From: JAEVLT01 sp050496765
Lineage (GTDB): Bacteria; Bacillota; Bacilli; Bacillales; Cytobacillaceae
DNA: 64,000 nt
Reading direction: 5' to 3'
Assembly (NCBI RefSeq): GCF_050496765.1
Contig: NZ_JBNWEO010000015.1
Span: 496,001 to 560,000 of the forward strand
A model generated the notes under the pieces. That model made no database searches. It was not told the DNA's origin and worked only from the letters and a program-made list of their open reading frames with translations. The position numbers were made by a program, and so were the translations under genes. Of this stretch, positions 53,751-62,162 are shown in pieces. Within the stretch, counting starts at the first letter, position 1; each line of letters opens with the position of its first letter.

Positions 53751-55838
53751 TTAGTTTGCCTCCTTCAATGCAACTTTCTGGATTGGGATTCGAATTTCAA
53801 CGAAAGTGCCGGCCCCTTGTTCACTTGTAATCTGAATCGTGCCGCCAAATTGCTGAACAATCCCGTAACATACTGAAAGCCCAAGCCCTGTACCTTTGCC
53901 GACGGGCTTTGTTGTAAAAAACGGATCAAAGATCTTTGACCTGATTTTCTCGGGAATTCCTTCCCCGGTATCACCAACAGATAGAACAAGATTGGTATTT
54001 TCCATGATTGCTTTTATCGTAATCGTACCTTCTTTTTTAAATGAGTCGATCGCATTATTCAGCAGGTTTACAAGCACCTGCATCAGCTTTAAACTATCAC
54101 CGCTAAATGCGGGGATGGCCGGGTCGAACTCCACCTTAAGCGTCAAATTTTTCTTCTTAATCGTATGCTCTACAAGGCTGATAGCATCCTGAACGGTTTC
54201 TTTTAAATGAATCGAAGATTGGGACCAGCTTGTTTTCCGTGAAAAATTCAGCAGATTGCCCGTGATTTTCTTGCAGCGTGTTGTGTTATCCTTAATCTTC
54301 TTCATATAGTGGGCCATTTCGTCTTGATCCAGGCTTTTATCGCCACTTATCACCCTATCTAAAAGATCCTCTGCATAAACATTGATCGTTGTTAGCGGGT
54401 TATTGACTTCATGGGCAAAACTTGAGGCCATTAAACCAAGTGCCGCCAATTTATCTGTCTGAACAATCTTTTCCTCGATCTCTTTTTGCTCGGTAATATC
54501 TTCAATGAATAGTAGGTATTCGCCTTCGCCTTCGATTTTATTGTTTAATGGAAAGACGCGATGCCGATATATCCGCTTCCTTCCTCCAGCTCCTTCAAAC
54601 GTGATCAGTTTATCTGCATTCCCGGAAATTCCCGGACAAGTGATCATGCAATCCTCGCAGGGACCGTTTGACGCACCAACAAGCGTATAGCAAGGCAGCT
54701 GCAATTGCTTTTCTTGAAGTAGTTCTTTAAGGAGCGGATTCATCCATGTGATCTTATAGTCATTTCTCACTAGTCCAAGCCCCGCTCCAATGCCGCTTAG
54801 GACAAGATTGAGCCGCTCTTTTTCCTGGTTGAGCCGAAGTGATTTTTCCTGAAGCTCCTTGCTCATATTATTAAAAGAATGAACAAGCATACCCAATTCA
54901 TCGGTTTGCTCGAGTTTCAACGGTTCGAATTTCTCACCAAATTTCAGCTTTCGCATCGCCTTGTCAAGCTGAATGATCGGTTTTGTAAAATAAAGTCCAG
55001 CGTAAATGCTGATTAGACTGACCATTAGAGTTGCAATCGCAACAACGGTTAATCCATTTTGCATCATCTTATCAATCGGCTCGTAAGCAGATGATTTCGG
55101 CTGTTCCATCACAAGTGTCCAATCAAGGCCTTGGATTTTTTCTTTTACGCCTATTACCGAATTGTCGATCAAATCCGAATGTTTTTGCCATAGTTTGCTG
55201 TAATCTTGATGAGCAATTACTTTCCCGCGGTTATCCATCAAATAAAGATAGGAAGAATGATCTTGGCGAAGCGACGAAATTTTACCGATGATTTTTTGCA
55301 ACTGAACAACAACGCCAAGTCCTTTCCGTTGGCCGTTTTCAAAAAAAGGGATCGCTAGCTTCATCACAGGCTGTCCAAACGAATTGAATTCCACATTGCC
55401 ATATGTTCTTTCCTTTGTTTGGAAACGATACCACATATCGTCGGTATACCATCTCTCGTCTTTTTTCGCCAAGTTCAAGCTGTACCTCGAAATCCTTTTT
55501 TCAACAAGACCTTGGTGATTGGTGATGACAATCTCTTCAATTGAATCGCTTTGCTGCAATAATTCATAAAAAGCTCTGTTGTTTCGCTCTGTTTGGTTCA
55601 TGATTGTAAACATTTGCATTTTCTGAAAGGTTTGATCCATTTCCAGTTTGATTTCAGCCGATAAATTATTTAAAATGAGAATTTGTTTTTCATTAATCCG
55701 TTTTTCCAAATCTCCTTTTGCATGGATAAAGTAATAATAGCTTAGGAGGATTAAGGGTAGTGACGACATTAGAATTCCGAATACAAGTACTTTATTGCGG
55801 ATAGGCTGGGAGTAAATCCAGTTGGTTACAATTTTCAT
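53751..55838 (-). CDS. Membrane sensor histidine kinase with extracellular Cache-like domain, HAMP and PAS
   Basis: A 695-residue kinase. A transmembrane helix near residues 18-38, an extracellular region of about 215 residues resembling a Cache fold, and a second helix near 262-285 are seen. A HAMP segment, a PAS domain (about 345-455), HisKA with SSFAHEVNNPLTTI (phosphorylated His about 477) and an ATPase domain with LNNAIDSF, GDTGEGIP and GKGTGLGLSVCYG follow. The PAS domain holds a cysteine group (CYTLVG, then CEDCMITC) that could bind a metal or sense redox state. It overlaps the binding-protein gene as ATGA. It probably senses the reductase substrate, directly or through the binding protein. 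Confidence 0.88.
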   Translation of the reverse strand: MKIVTNWIYSQPIRNKVLVFGILMSSLPLILLSYYYFIHAKGDLEKRINEKQILILNNLSAEIKLEMDQTFQKMQMFTIMNQTERNNRAFYELLQQSDSIEEIVITNHQGLVEKRISRYSLNLAKKDERWYTDDMWYRFQTKERTYGNVEFNSFGQPVMKLAIPFFENGQRKGLGVVVQLQKIIGKISSLRQDHSSYLYLMDNRGKVIAHQDYSKLWQKHSDLIDNSVIGVKEKIQGLDWTLVMEQPKSSAYEPIDKMMQNGLTVVAIATLMVSLISIYAGLYFTKPIIQLDKAMRKLKFGEKFEPLKLEQTDELGMLVHSFNNMSKELQEKSLRLNQEKERLNLVLSGIGAGLGLVRNDYKITWMNPLLKELLQEKQLQLPCYTLVGASNGPCEDCMITCPGISGNADKLITFEGAGGRKRIYRHRVFPLNNKIEGEGEYLLFIEDITEQKEIEEKIVQTDKLAALGLMASSFAHEVNNPLTTINVYAEDLLDRVISGDKSLDQDEMAHYMKKIKDNTTRCKKITGNLLNFSRKTSWSQSSIHLKETVQDAISLVEHTIKKKNLTLKVEFDPAIPAFSGDSLKLMQVLVNLLNNAIDSFKKEGTITIKAIMENTNLVLSVGDTGEGIPEKIRSKIFDPFFTTKPVGKGTGLGLSVCYGIVQQFGGTIQITSEQGAGTFVEIRIPIQKVALKEAN

Positions 55839-56845
55839 GGTTGTTCTACACCCGCTTTTTTGTCTGTCGTAACAAATTCGGCGATATACAGCAAATCTTT
55901 ATTTAAAGGCAGCCCAAGAGAATTTTCCGTCATTTTGTTGACGATAAAGCGGTAACGATCCGGGAGTTCAACCGGGATATCACCTGGCTCGTTTCCTTTC
56001 ATAATCAGGCTGACAAAGCGAGCCGCTTGATAGCCTTGATCCGAGAAACTTGCCCCGTAGCTGGCTAAGTATCCATGCCTTGCTTCATGTTCGTAAATTC
56101 CCATTGCCGGAAGATGGTATTGCTTTGTCAACTTCACAATCTTCCCGTTCATCATTTCAATCTTATAACCAGGTAGCAACAGTAGAGCATCGTTTTGCTT
56201 AAGGTCTTTTTGAAACTGATCCATAAACCCTTTTGCACTGACATTCCATTCCTTGATCGGGATGGATAACTGCCGGGATGCCACTTCCGCTGCTTTCAAA
56301 CTTAACTTGCTAATATCAATGTTTGCATCATAAAGAATATGGACACGAGAAATGGAAGGTACGAGATCATGCAAAAGTTCAAGCCGTTTACCGGAGATGC
56401 TTGCCTGGTCATTGTTAATGCCGGTAAACGCACTCCCAGGCTTTTTATAGTTTTGAATCAGGCCGATTTCCTGCGGGGAAGCAACCCCTGCAAAAACCAC
56501 AGGTACTCTTACCTTTTCTTTGTCCATCCATTTTTTTATTTCCATTGATTCAATTCCGCCAAGGGTAACAATAAGATCCGGGTGCAAATTGAGCAATTTC
56601 TTGGTTTGAGTCGTTAATTTTTTTGGGTCGTCTTTGGCATTTTTGACAATAAACTGAAATTCATTTGCTTTATATCCCAAATCGTTTAAACCTGCTTTTA
56701 ACCCGGAAAGCTTTTCATATCGGCTGTTTCCGATCATTAAAATGCCAATTTTTGTTGGAGACTGTTTGGATGAATCGAAAAAACTGTATATGAAAAAAGA
56801 GATGGTGATAATACTTAATAAAAATAAATACCATTTTACTTTCAT
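55835..56845 (-). CDS. ABC-type substrate-binding protein (ABC_sub_bind, periplasmic-binding fold) of a sensing system
   Basis: About 336 residues from the ATG at 56845, which has AAAGGTG upstream. One N-terminal membrane helix (WYLFLLSIITISFFIYSFF) anchors an extracellular type-1 periplasmic-binding fold: KIGILMIGNSRYEKLSGLKAGLNDLGY split around residues 37-63, DLIVTLGGIESMEI, PVVFAGVASP and ISRVHILYDANID. No transporter permease or ATPase gene is nearby. Its stop overlaps the kinase start, so it is most likely an extracellular ligand receptor for the kinase, forming a three-component system. The ligand is not known; tetrathionate or a relative is a guess from the target operon. Confidence 0.82.
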   Translation of the reverse strand: MKVKWYLFLLSIITISFFIYSFFDSSKQSPTKIGILMIGNSRYEKLSGLKAGLNDLGYKANEFQFIVKNAKDDPKKLTTQTKKLLNLHPDLIVTLGGIESMEIKKWMDKEKVRVPVVFAGVASPQEIGLIQNYKKPGSAFTGINNDQASISGKRLELLHDLVPSISRVHILYDANIDISKLSLKAAEVASRQLSIPIKEWNVSAKGFMDQFQKDLKQNDALLLLPGYKIEMMNGKIVKLTKQYHLPAMGIYEHEARHGYLASYGASFSDQGYQAARFVSLIMKGNEPGDIPVELPDRYRFIVNKMTENSLGLPLNKDLLYIAEFVTTDKKAGVEQP

Positions 56846-56960
56846 TCGATAGTGCACCTTTCCGTTTGGTTTACACTATAACTATATAAAATAAATTGCT
56901 ATACCGACCGGGGAAAATAAGATAATTTCATGAACGTTTTGCTTTGAAAGTACCTTCTTT

Positions 56961-56987
56961 ACCGGGCAAAAACCGCCCGGTCCTTTT
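56961..56987. terminator. Hairpin with T run, owner unclear
   Basis: ACCGGGC (56961-56967) pairs with GCCCGGT (56975-56981), followed on the plus strand by CCTTTTTAG. There is no plus-strand gene upstream, so it may be a relic. Confidence 0.5.
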
Positions 56988-57006
56988 TAGTTTGGCGGAT
57001 AAACGG

Positions 57007-57203
57007 GGTCTGTTGATTTCCGCTCCAGGCACTCGCTTTCCGGGGGGCGTTCGCCGAGCCTCCTCGTCGCTAACGCTCCTCGAAAATGCATCCGCATTTC
57101 CTTCGTGCGATGTTATTTCTGGGAAGCTTATTCAAAGTCCTGCGGGGTCTCGCCTGTAACGCTAATCCCCCAGGAGTCGGCGCCTTCCGCTCCAATCAAC
57201 AGA
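57007..57203. repeat. Dispersed GC-rich palindromic repeat (Bacillaceae type)
   Basis: Bounded by TCTGTTGATT at the left and its complement AATCAACAGA at the right, with TCCGCTCC occurring near both ends. It is clearly richer in G+C than its surroundings and contains GCGTTCGCCGAGCCTCCTCG-type sequence. I recognise this as the sort of noncoding dispersed repeat found in many Bacillaceae genomes. It encodes no protein and may be a non-autonomous mobile element. Confidence 0.7.
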
Positions 57204-57312
57204 GTTCTTTTTCTTAGGCTGAATTTTTAAAAGGTATAATTTCTCATTAACTTAGAGGCTTATGCCTTTTTTTCTGTATAATTATAGTATCAATTTTTAA
57301 CGGGTGGGTTCC

Positions 57313-57535
57313 ATGATACAAAACCAACAATCAATCATTTTCAGTCCGTATTTGGATATTTAAGAATTAGTTGTTCCTAAGGATAATCTTTTGCGTAAAA
57401 TTAACGATTTGGTCGATTTTTCTTTTGTTTATGACGAACTAAAAGATAACTATTGCCATATTAATGGTCGAAATGCTATCGACCCTATTCGTATGTTTAA
57501 ATATTTATTACTCAAATTTCGCAAATACGATTTTT
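57313..57535 (+). pseudogene. IS1182-family transposase, N-terminal fragment
   Basis: From the ATG at 57313 the frame reads FSPYLDI, then a TAA at 57361, then ELVVPKDNLLRKINDLVDFSF and RNAIDPIRMFKYLLLK, the normal N-terminus of IS1182 transposases. Homology ends near 57530, where an unrelated transposase fragment in the other direction begins. It is dead through a stop codon and truncation. Confidence 0.8.
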
Positions 57536-57960
57536 ACAGATGTCCCGTTTGCCATTTCGGTATGAATGGAACGGAGAATTCCTTTCTTTGATTTTACGGG
57601 CTGAGCGAGACGATAAAGCTGCTTTAATGAAACTAACTGCTCTCCTACGGAGTAACACTGTTTGGTCTCTTTTACCATCCCTATAACAACTAATCCATGT
57701 TCTACAATCGCTTGAACAAGCGGAGGTAAGGTAAACCAAGAATCCATAAGGACATAACTTGCGTCAATCCCATTTGCCAGTGCACGTTTGATCATCGCTG
57801 GAATCTGTGATGGAGGACACATTATTTTCAAATTAAACTTTTTAACTAAAATAGGAATTTTTAACGTACGTTTGTCCAATGAAATAAAACCGATGGTTCC
57901 TTAACTTAGGAAAAATCAGCTTTTATCATTTCAAAATTAGCTTAGCGTACGTTTTCCGCG
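57508..57960 (-). pseudogene. IS4-type transposase fragment
   Basis: A minus-strand frame (57879 to 57508) contains DASYVLMDSWFTLPPLVQAI and GMVKETKQCYSV, matching the middle of IS4-superfamily DDE transposases, with the second catalytic Asp in LMDSWF. It lacks both termini. Sequence up to about 57960 continues as debris with stops. It is joined tail to tail with the IS1182 fragment. Confidence 0.7.
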
Positions 57961-58010
57961 TTTTGTTGGTGGGATCCCTATCTTAGCTATGGCTACTGGG
58001 CACGCAAACA

Positions 58011-58036
58011 AAAAAAGCCGTCTTGGGGACGACTTT
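58011..58036 (-). terminator. Intrinsic terminator of the SurA-like gene
   Basis: AGCCGTC (58017-58023) pairs with GACGACT (58029-58035), followed by TTTTTTTG on the minus strand. Confidence 0.8.
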
Positions 58037-58045
58037 CGTTAGTAA

Positions 58046-58699
58046 TCATTGAAGGATTTCAACGTTGGCTTCCGAAACTAATTTTTCCTGTTGTTGCTCC
58101 CACGCCTTATTTAAATCAGCATCAGAGATACTATCATTTTTCGCTTTTTCTTCCATATAGAAATTTTGCTTTAACTTCCCTATTTTTAACGCCTTTTGAT
58201 ATGCCGGGGTTGCATATTGACTCCAATACTCATCTTCTGTTATTCCTAAAGAAGACGTATAATCCTTGAGGAATTGTTGAGTTTGTGGATCTTTTGCTTC
58301 AGCTACAGCTTGTTTCATCTTATCAGCAAAAGCTTTTGCTTCATCTGAACTCACATTAAAATTTTGTTTATCTGCTTCTTGTTCTAAAACTGATTCTTTA
58401 ATAAATTCACCTTTGATTTCCTCATCACTTAAAACTGGTTGACTATTATTTCTTTGAATCACATTTTTACTTTCCTTATAAGCAAGGAAATCCGTATTTT
58501 CATATGTCTTATTATTAATCTTTACAAAAGGTTTCTTGTCTTTCGATTTTGTAATTTGGTGTTCTTGAACTAGATTTGAAAAGGCATTTTGACTAGCTGT
58601 CTGATCGGCTTTTGTGGTTGAAGAAGCATAAAATACAGCAGAAATACCAAGTCCTGCAACCAAAGCAGCTGTAATTATTATTTTTTTTGATTTTATCAT
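58046..58699 (-). CDS. Secreted SurA N-terminal-like protein
   Basis: A 217-residue protein with a signal peptide or anchor (MIKSKKIIITAALVAGLGISAVF). The rest is a helical, highly charged domain: DEEIKGEFIKESVLEQEADKQ split, then ADKMKQAVAEA, ITEDEYWSQYATPAYQKALKIGKLKQ. This resembles the SurA/trigger-factor-like chaperone region that precedes PpiC rotamase domains, but no rotamase domain is present. It follows the preceding secreted-protein gene by three bases and probably works with that product outside the membrane. GGGGTGGTGG serves as ribosome site for the ATG at 58699. Confidence 0.75.
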   Translation of the reverse strand: MIKSKKIIITAALVAGLGISAVFYASSTTKADQTASQNAFSNLVQEHQITKSKDKKPFVKINNKTYENTDFLAYKESKNVIQRNNSQPVLSDEEIKGEFIKESVLEQEADKQNFNVSSDEAKAFADKMKQAVAEAKDPQTQQFLKDYTSSLGITEDEYWSQYATPAYQKALKIGKLKQNFYMEEKAKNDSISDADLNKAWEQQQEKLVSEANVEILQ

Positions 58700-58701
58700 T
58701 C

Positions 58702-59213
58702 TTAATCCACCACCCCTTCTGTTAAATCACCTGTATAAGCCCCTGGTGTTGTGCTACCGCTAATATATGAAGCATAACCAATAGCTTTGTATGTACTTGA
58801 ATCAACCAAGTCGGTATTAGGCTTATTGGCATTAAAATCGGTTAGATCAGATGGGTTTTTAATATAACTTGGACTTAAAGGCAGTGAATGTGTAAATACA
58901 TAAGAACCATTCTTATAATATTTGATCGAACCAGCATTTACCGAAGCTCTAAATGGTAATTGTGCTCCTCCAGGAATAGTTGTATAAATATCTTCATAGG
59001 TAACAATTTTGCCAGGATAACTGACTGTAATGTTCATGTCCATAGTTATAGATAGTGCAAAAGGAACCAATACACCTCCGACGCAGCATATACAACAAAT
59101 CCTTCTGTATCATGAGTTACATTGGTGTGAGTTGAAGCAGAGGCAAAGGCTGGTAGTGAGAAAGAAAATACGGCTGCCAAAATTAGACTTAAAACCTTGG
59201 ACGTAAATTTCAA
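58702..59213 (-). pseudogene. Secreted hypothetical protein, apparent frameshift
   Basis: The TTG at 59213, after AAGGGAGGG, starts a clear signal peptide (VLSLILAAVFSFSLPAFASA). This frame stops at 59046, while the body of the protein continues in another frame from about 59095 to the stop at 58702: SITMDMNITVSYPGKIVTYEDI, then YKNGSYVFTHSLPLSP and YISGSTTPGAYTGDL. The two frames overlap at 59046-59095, where a one-base change would join them into about 165 residues. Either a mutation or a sequencing error explains it. The family is not recognised. It is cotranscribed with the SurA-like gene. Confidence 0.65.
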
Positions 59214-59410
59214 AGAATATCCCTCCCTTATTTTATAATTTAAATATGTCATAAAAGTCTGGAAAGGTAATGATACAAATTTCCTAGTTTTATGTTGGAA
59301 TTACCAAATATTGAATAAATGTCAATAAATATTCACATTTCTTATTTATCCCTAATTTTTACACAACATTGGGGAGTATATGTTAAAATAAAAGTAAACG
59401 GGGTGATGAT

Positions 59411-59599
59411 ATGGGAGATGAAAAGCAACCCAATAATGATGTCATAGACCATTTCAATAGGATTGAGGGGAATGCCACTGATCCTGCAAATACAAAACTA
59501 AAAAATTCACCAAAGCCTATTAAGTATTTTGGTTATTTTGCTATTTCTTTCTTTGTAATAACATTTTTAGTAATATTTATTTTAAATATAATGAAGTGA
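59411..59599 (+). CDS. Small single-pass membrane protein
   Basis: A 62-residue protein with a polar N-terminal half (DEKQPNNDVIDHFNRIEG) and one C-terminal transmembrane helix (YFAISFFVITFLVIFILNI). GGGGTGATGAT precedes the ATG at 59411, giving good support for translation. It is divergent from the secreted-protein operon. No family recognised. Confidence 0.6.
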   Translation: MGDEKQPNNDVIDHFNRIEGNATDPANTKLKNSPKPIKYFGYFAISFFVITFLVIFILNIMK

Positions 59600-59693
59600 A
59601 AATCGGAAAATAAGAACTATCAGCAGAAAATAAAATGATATCACGAGGTAATGAACAGACAAATCTTTATTACAATCTATATTAAACAAATAA

Positions 59694-59722
59694 AACATGG
59701 CTGCAATCATGCGCCATGCTTT
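59694..59722. terminator. Terminator of the TlpA-like gene
   Basis: CATGGC and GCCATG arms (59697-59717) with A and T runs outside; it overlaps the 3' side of the thioredoxin-like gene and may act on both strands. Confidence 0.65.
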
Positions 59723-59726
59723 TTTA

Positions 59727-60296
59727 TTAATTGATATTTGAAGTTAATTGGATCATTGTGTCTTTGTTCATCGGACCAACGATTTTTTCGCGAATGACTC
59801 CTTTTGTGTCAATAATATAACTGGTTGGGATGGTGAAGGCTTGGTAAAGATTTCCCACTTCTCCCTTTTTATCCAACAGAACCGGGAACGTTAAACCATA
59901 ATCAGCAATAAATTTGCTGACATCGCTTGGATTTTTTTCACTTGTTGTTAAGTTGACAGCTAAAACTGTAACCCCTTTTGAATGGTATTCCTTATAAAAT
60001 GCCTCCATATGCGGCATTTCTGCTTTACAGGGCGGACACCATGTAGCCCAGAAATTCAAGATCACTTTCTTTCCGCGGTAATCGGACAGCTTAGCCGTTT
60101 TTCCATCCGCCGTCTCAAGACTAAAATCAGGAGCAAGATTTCTTTTTTCAATTCCCGTTTTCACGTTTGCTGCAGCGCTCGTTTGCTGCGATTGCCTGAT
60201 TGTTTTTTCTGTTTCCTGTTTCTTTGCTTGATTGGTGTAAATCCCCCACCCAAGCAACCCTGCTAAAATAACAATAATTGCGACATTTTTCCACAT
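59727..60296 (-). CDS. Membrane-anchored TlpA/ResA-like thioredoxin
   Basis: A 189-residue protein from the ATG at 60296. The TTG at 60305 directly abuts the GAGGAG ribosome site and is rejected. One N-terminal anchor (VAIIVILAGLLGWGIY), a Gln/Lys/Thr-rich linker, then the thioredoxin fold: APDFSLETADGK, the redox site FWATWCPPCKAEMP, and the cis-Pro in FTIPTSYIIDTKG. It reduces disulfides outside the membrane, as ResA does in cytochrome c maturation. Cotranscription with the membrane protein at 60316, preceded by a CsoR/CstR-type operator candidate, suggests a role in sulfane-sulfur stress instead. Confidence 0.9.
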   Translation of the reverse strand: MWKNVAIIVILAGLLGWGIYTNQAKKQETEKTIRQSQQTSAAANVKTGIEKRNLAPDFSLETADGKTAKLSDYRGKKVILNFWATWCPPCKAEMPHMEAFYKEYHSKGVTVLAVNLTTSEKNPSDVSKFIADYGLTFPVLLDKKGEVGNLYQAFTIPTSYIIDTKGVIREKIVGPMNKDTMIQLTSNIN

Positions 60297-60315
60297 ACGG
60301 TTCAACTCCTCTACA

Positions 60316-60945
60316 TCATTGGCGAAAAGATTTTTTCAAAAAAAGCAGTAGCACAATTAAAATAGCATAGAAGCTATATTCATAGCTCGAATTCTTTCCA
60401 GGTTGTTGAAACAGGTTTAGAAGAATGAGCTGATAGAGGGCAAATCCGATCGCAAAAGAATAAAAAGGTGTTCCTTTTTTTAAAACAAAAAACCAAACCA
60501 ACACGACTGCTGAAAATACAAGGCTGAAAATGGATTCCCATTCGGGACGAAAGAACAAGGAAGTTAGATGAAAAATGGAATATGAATACAAAACATAATA
60601 GAAAAAAGCCGCTATCCTTTCACGGATCAGAACTCGCTTTCGTTTTGTTTCCCAAAAAAAGTATCCACTAGCACAAGCAATCGCAAGCCAATAACCAAAA
60701 TCGCCACCAGTAAAATACAGCAATGACAATGGGTGTTCGATGACTAGACTCGGTTCAATGAGGAACAGGCTCAGCTTCAAAACAGCCACACCAACCAATA
60801 AACCATTAGAAATGCTGTCATAGACAATCGATGAAAAAGGCGGTTTTTTATGTAATTTTAAAATCAAGAAACTAAGCAGCAAAGCAGCTATCAAGCTTAA
60901 CCATTTGACTGGAATGGTGATGGTGCCAAACGAAACATAATCCAT
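60316..60945 (-). CDS. Polytopic membrane protein, possibly Lgt-like
   Basis: About 209 residues from the ATG at 60945 (MDYVSFGTITIPVKWLSL), with GGGGGAT upstream. About seven hydrophobic segments are visible. SLLYFTGGDFGYWLAIACASGYFF (split) recalls the glycine-containing region of prolipoprotein diacylglyceryl transferases, but the full catalytic signature is not seen, so I leave the function open. It lies 19 bases upstream of the TlpA-like gene in the same operon. It may supply electrons or lipid for that protein. The longer frame to 61044 crosses the candidate operator. Confidence 0.65.
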   Translation of the reverse strand: MDYVSFGTITIPVKWLSLIAALLLSFLILKLHKKPPFSSIVYDSISNGLLVGVAVLKLSLFLIEPSLVIEHPLSLLYFTGGDFGYWLAIACASGYFFWETKRKRVLIRERIAAFFYYVLYSYSIFHLTSLFFRPEWESIFSLVFSAVVLVWFFVLKKGTPFYSFAIGFALYQLILLNLFQQPGKNSSYEYSFYAILIVLLLFLKKSFRQ

Positions 60946-60987
60946 GGTATCCCCCATAAGACGAGAAAAATATGTATGTAAATTATT

Positions 60988-61007
60988 GTATCCCCCTAGA
61001 GGTATTT
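60988..61007. promoter_or_regulatory. Candidate CsoR/CstR-type operator, membrane protein-TlpA operon
   Basis: GTATCCCCCTAGAGGTATTT, a G/C-centred near-palindrome, lies about 45-60 bases upstream of the start at 60945. Confidence 0.6.
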
Positions 61008-61033
61008 CGTAAAGATAAAAACGTTTAATTTTT

Positions 61034-61075
61034 TTGAAAAACAAGCAAGAGGCTCAACTCCTTGGTTAGCCTCTT
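61034..61075 (-). terminator. Terminator of the methyltransferase gene
   Basis: AAGAGGCT (61047-61054) pairs with AGCCTCTT (61068-61075), followed on the minus strand by GCTTGTTTTT. Confidence 0.8.
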
Positions 61076-61090
61076 ACTTTTTTCATTTGC

Positions 61091-61657
61091 TTAGTCTGCA
61101 CTTAAAAGCAATGCATATACTTGCTCATTGATTTGGTGAACATCCCCATGTAGTCCATTCGCTTCAAATACCTTTTTTAATTCCGCAGAAGGAATTCGTT
61201 CATGAAGAGGCGGGCCACTTTCCGACTCGACGACATCCCATTCTAAAATTAAAATTTTTCCGGAAGGTTTCATTATTCGTTTCAGTTCCTCAATCATTTT
61301 GTCCAGATGCGGAACTTCGTGAGTAACAAATGCAATTAACGCTTTGTCTGAAGATTGGTTTTCGAGTGGAATTTCCTCGAGGTTTCCTTCTAAATAGACA
61401 ATATTCGTGGCGTTTTCGTTTGCAGCATGCTCTTTTAAAAGAGCCAGCATTTTTGGTTCAATGTCAACGGCAAATACTTGTTTTTCTGTCCTATGCGCCA
61501 TCGGTACCGTAAAATAACCATTGCCAGCGCCCAAGTCAGCAATCGTATCAGACGATTTGATCTCAAGCAGATTGATGACAGTATCAGGTGTAATAAGCTC
61601 CCGTCTCTTCGGATCGAGTAATTTTCCTGCTTTGTCAGGATTAAAGCGATGTCCCAC
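61091..61657 (-). CDS. Class I SAM-dependent methyltransferase
   Basis: A protein of 188 residues from the GTG at 61657, which has GGGGGAG 6-7 bases upstream; the ATG at 61678 would translate that site. Methyltransferase motif I is IADLGAGNGYFTVPMA, with AVDIEPKML as the acidic strand-2 end and LEGNLEEIPL as motif II region. Post-motif GKILILEWDV completes the core fold. It is a Methyltransf_11-type enzyme with unknown acceptor. It sits between sulfur-handling genes but has its own terminator; small-molecule thiols or metalloids are possible acceptors, not shown. Confidence 0.85.
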   Translation of the reverse strand: MGHRFNPDKAGKLLDPKRRELITPDTVINLLEIKSSDTIADLGAGNGYFTVPMAHRTEKQVFAVDIEPKMLALLKEHAANENATNIVYLEGNLEEIPLENQSSDKALIAFVTHEVPHLDKMIEELKRIMKPSGKILILEWDVVESESGPPLHERIPSAELKKVFEANGLHGDVHQINEQVYALLLSAD

Positions 61658-61754
61658 GTGAATGCTCCCCCATTTCAATAAATTTTAACAAGCGAAACGA
61701 ATTTAATGCTTAAAAAATTATTATTCATCCTTATTTAGGGTTAGAGATCCTTTA

Positions 61755-62144
61755 TTAGAACGACAATGTAATGTCTGCGTCGCTTGCAAAATGCAAGAAA
61801 GATGCTGCGCCGCCCACTTCAATTCCGTCAACAAAATGATCTTTTTCAAGGTTCATGACGTCCATTGTCATCTGGCAGGCAATCATTTTTACACCCAAAT
61901 CTTGCGCCATTTCAACTAATTCTTCTATGGAAGGAACATTTGCCTGTTTGAAGCCTTCCTGGAAATGCTCTTTACCTGTTGGCAGCGGCAGCTGTTTGTA
62001 TGCTTCTTTATGGATTAAATTCAGTCCTTCAAAGGTAAAAAAGATTCCTACCTCCGCATCGGTTGCAGCAGCTGCAGTTGCAATGTTAAACACTTTATAG
62101 GCATCAAATAATTCGCCGTTTGCGGCAATAATCGCTACTTTCAT
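61755..62144 (-). CDS. DsrE/DsrF-like sulfur-relay family protein (DsrE2 type)
   Basis: About 129 residues from the ATG at 62144 (MKVAIIAANG); an ATG nine bases earlier, within the range of AGGAGG, is also possible. The DsrE2/YrkE-type layout is seen: AIIAANGELFDAYKVFNIA, VGIFFTFEGLNL, LGVKMIACQMTMDVM with a conserved Cys near 93, and a hydrophobic end. Proteins of this type accept sulfane sulfur on the cysteine and work with TusA and rhodanese proteins. The gene is eight bases after the TusA-rhodanese gene in the same direction. Confidence 0.87.
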   Translation of the reverse strand: MKVAIIAANGELFDAYKVFNIATAAAATDAEVGIFFTFEGLNLIHKEAYKQLPLPTGKEHFQEGFKQANVPSIEELVEMAQDLGVKMIACQMTMDVMNLEKDHFVDGIEVGGAASFLHFASDADITLSF

Positions 62145-62162
62145 TTTGTTCATTCCTCCTGA

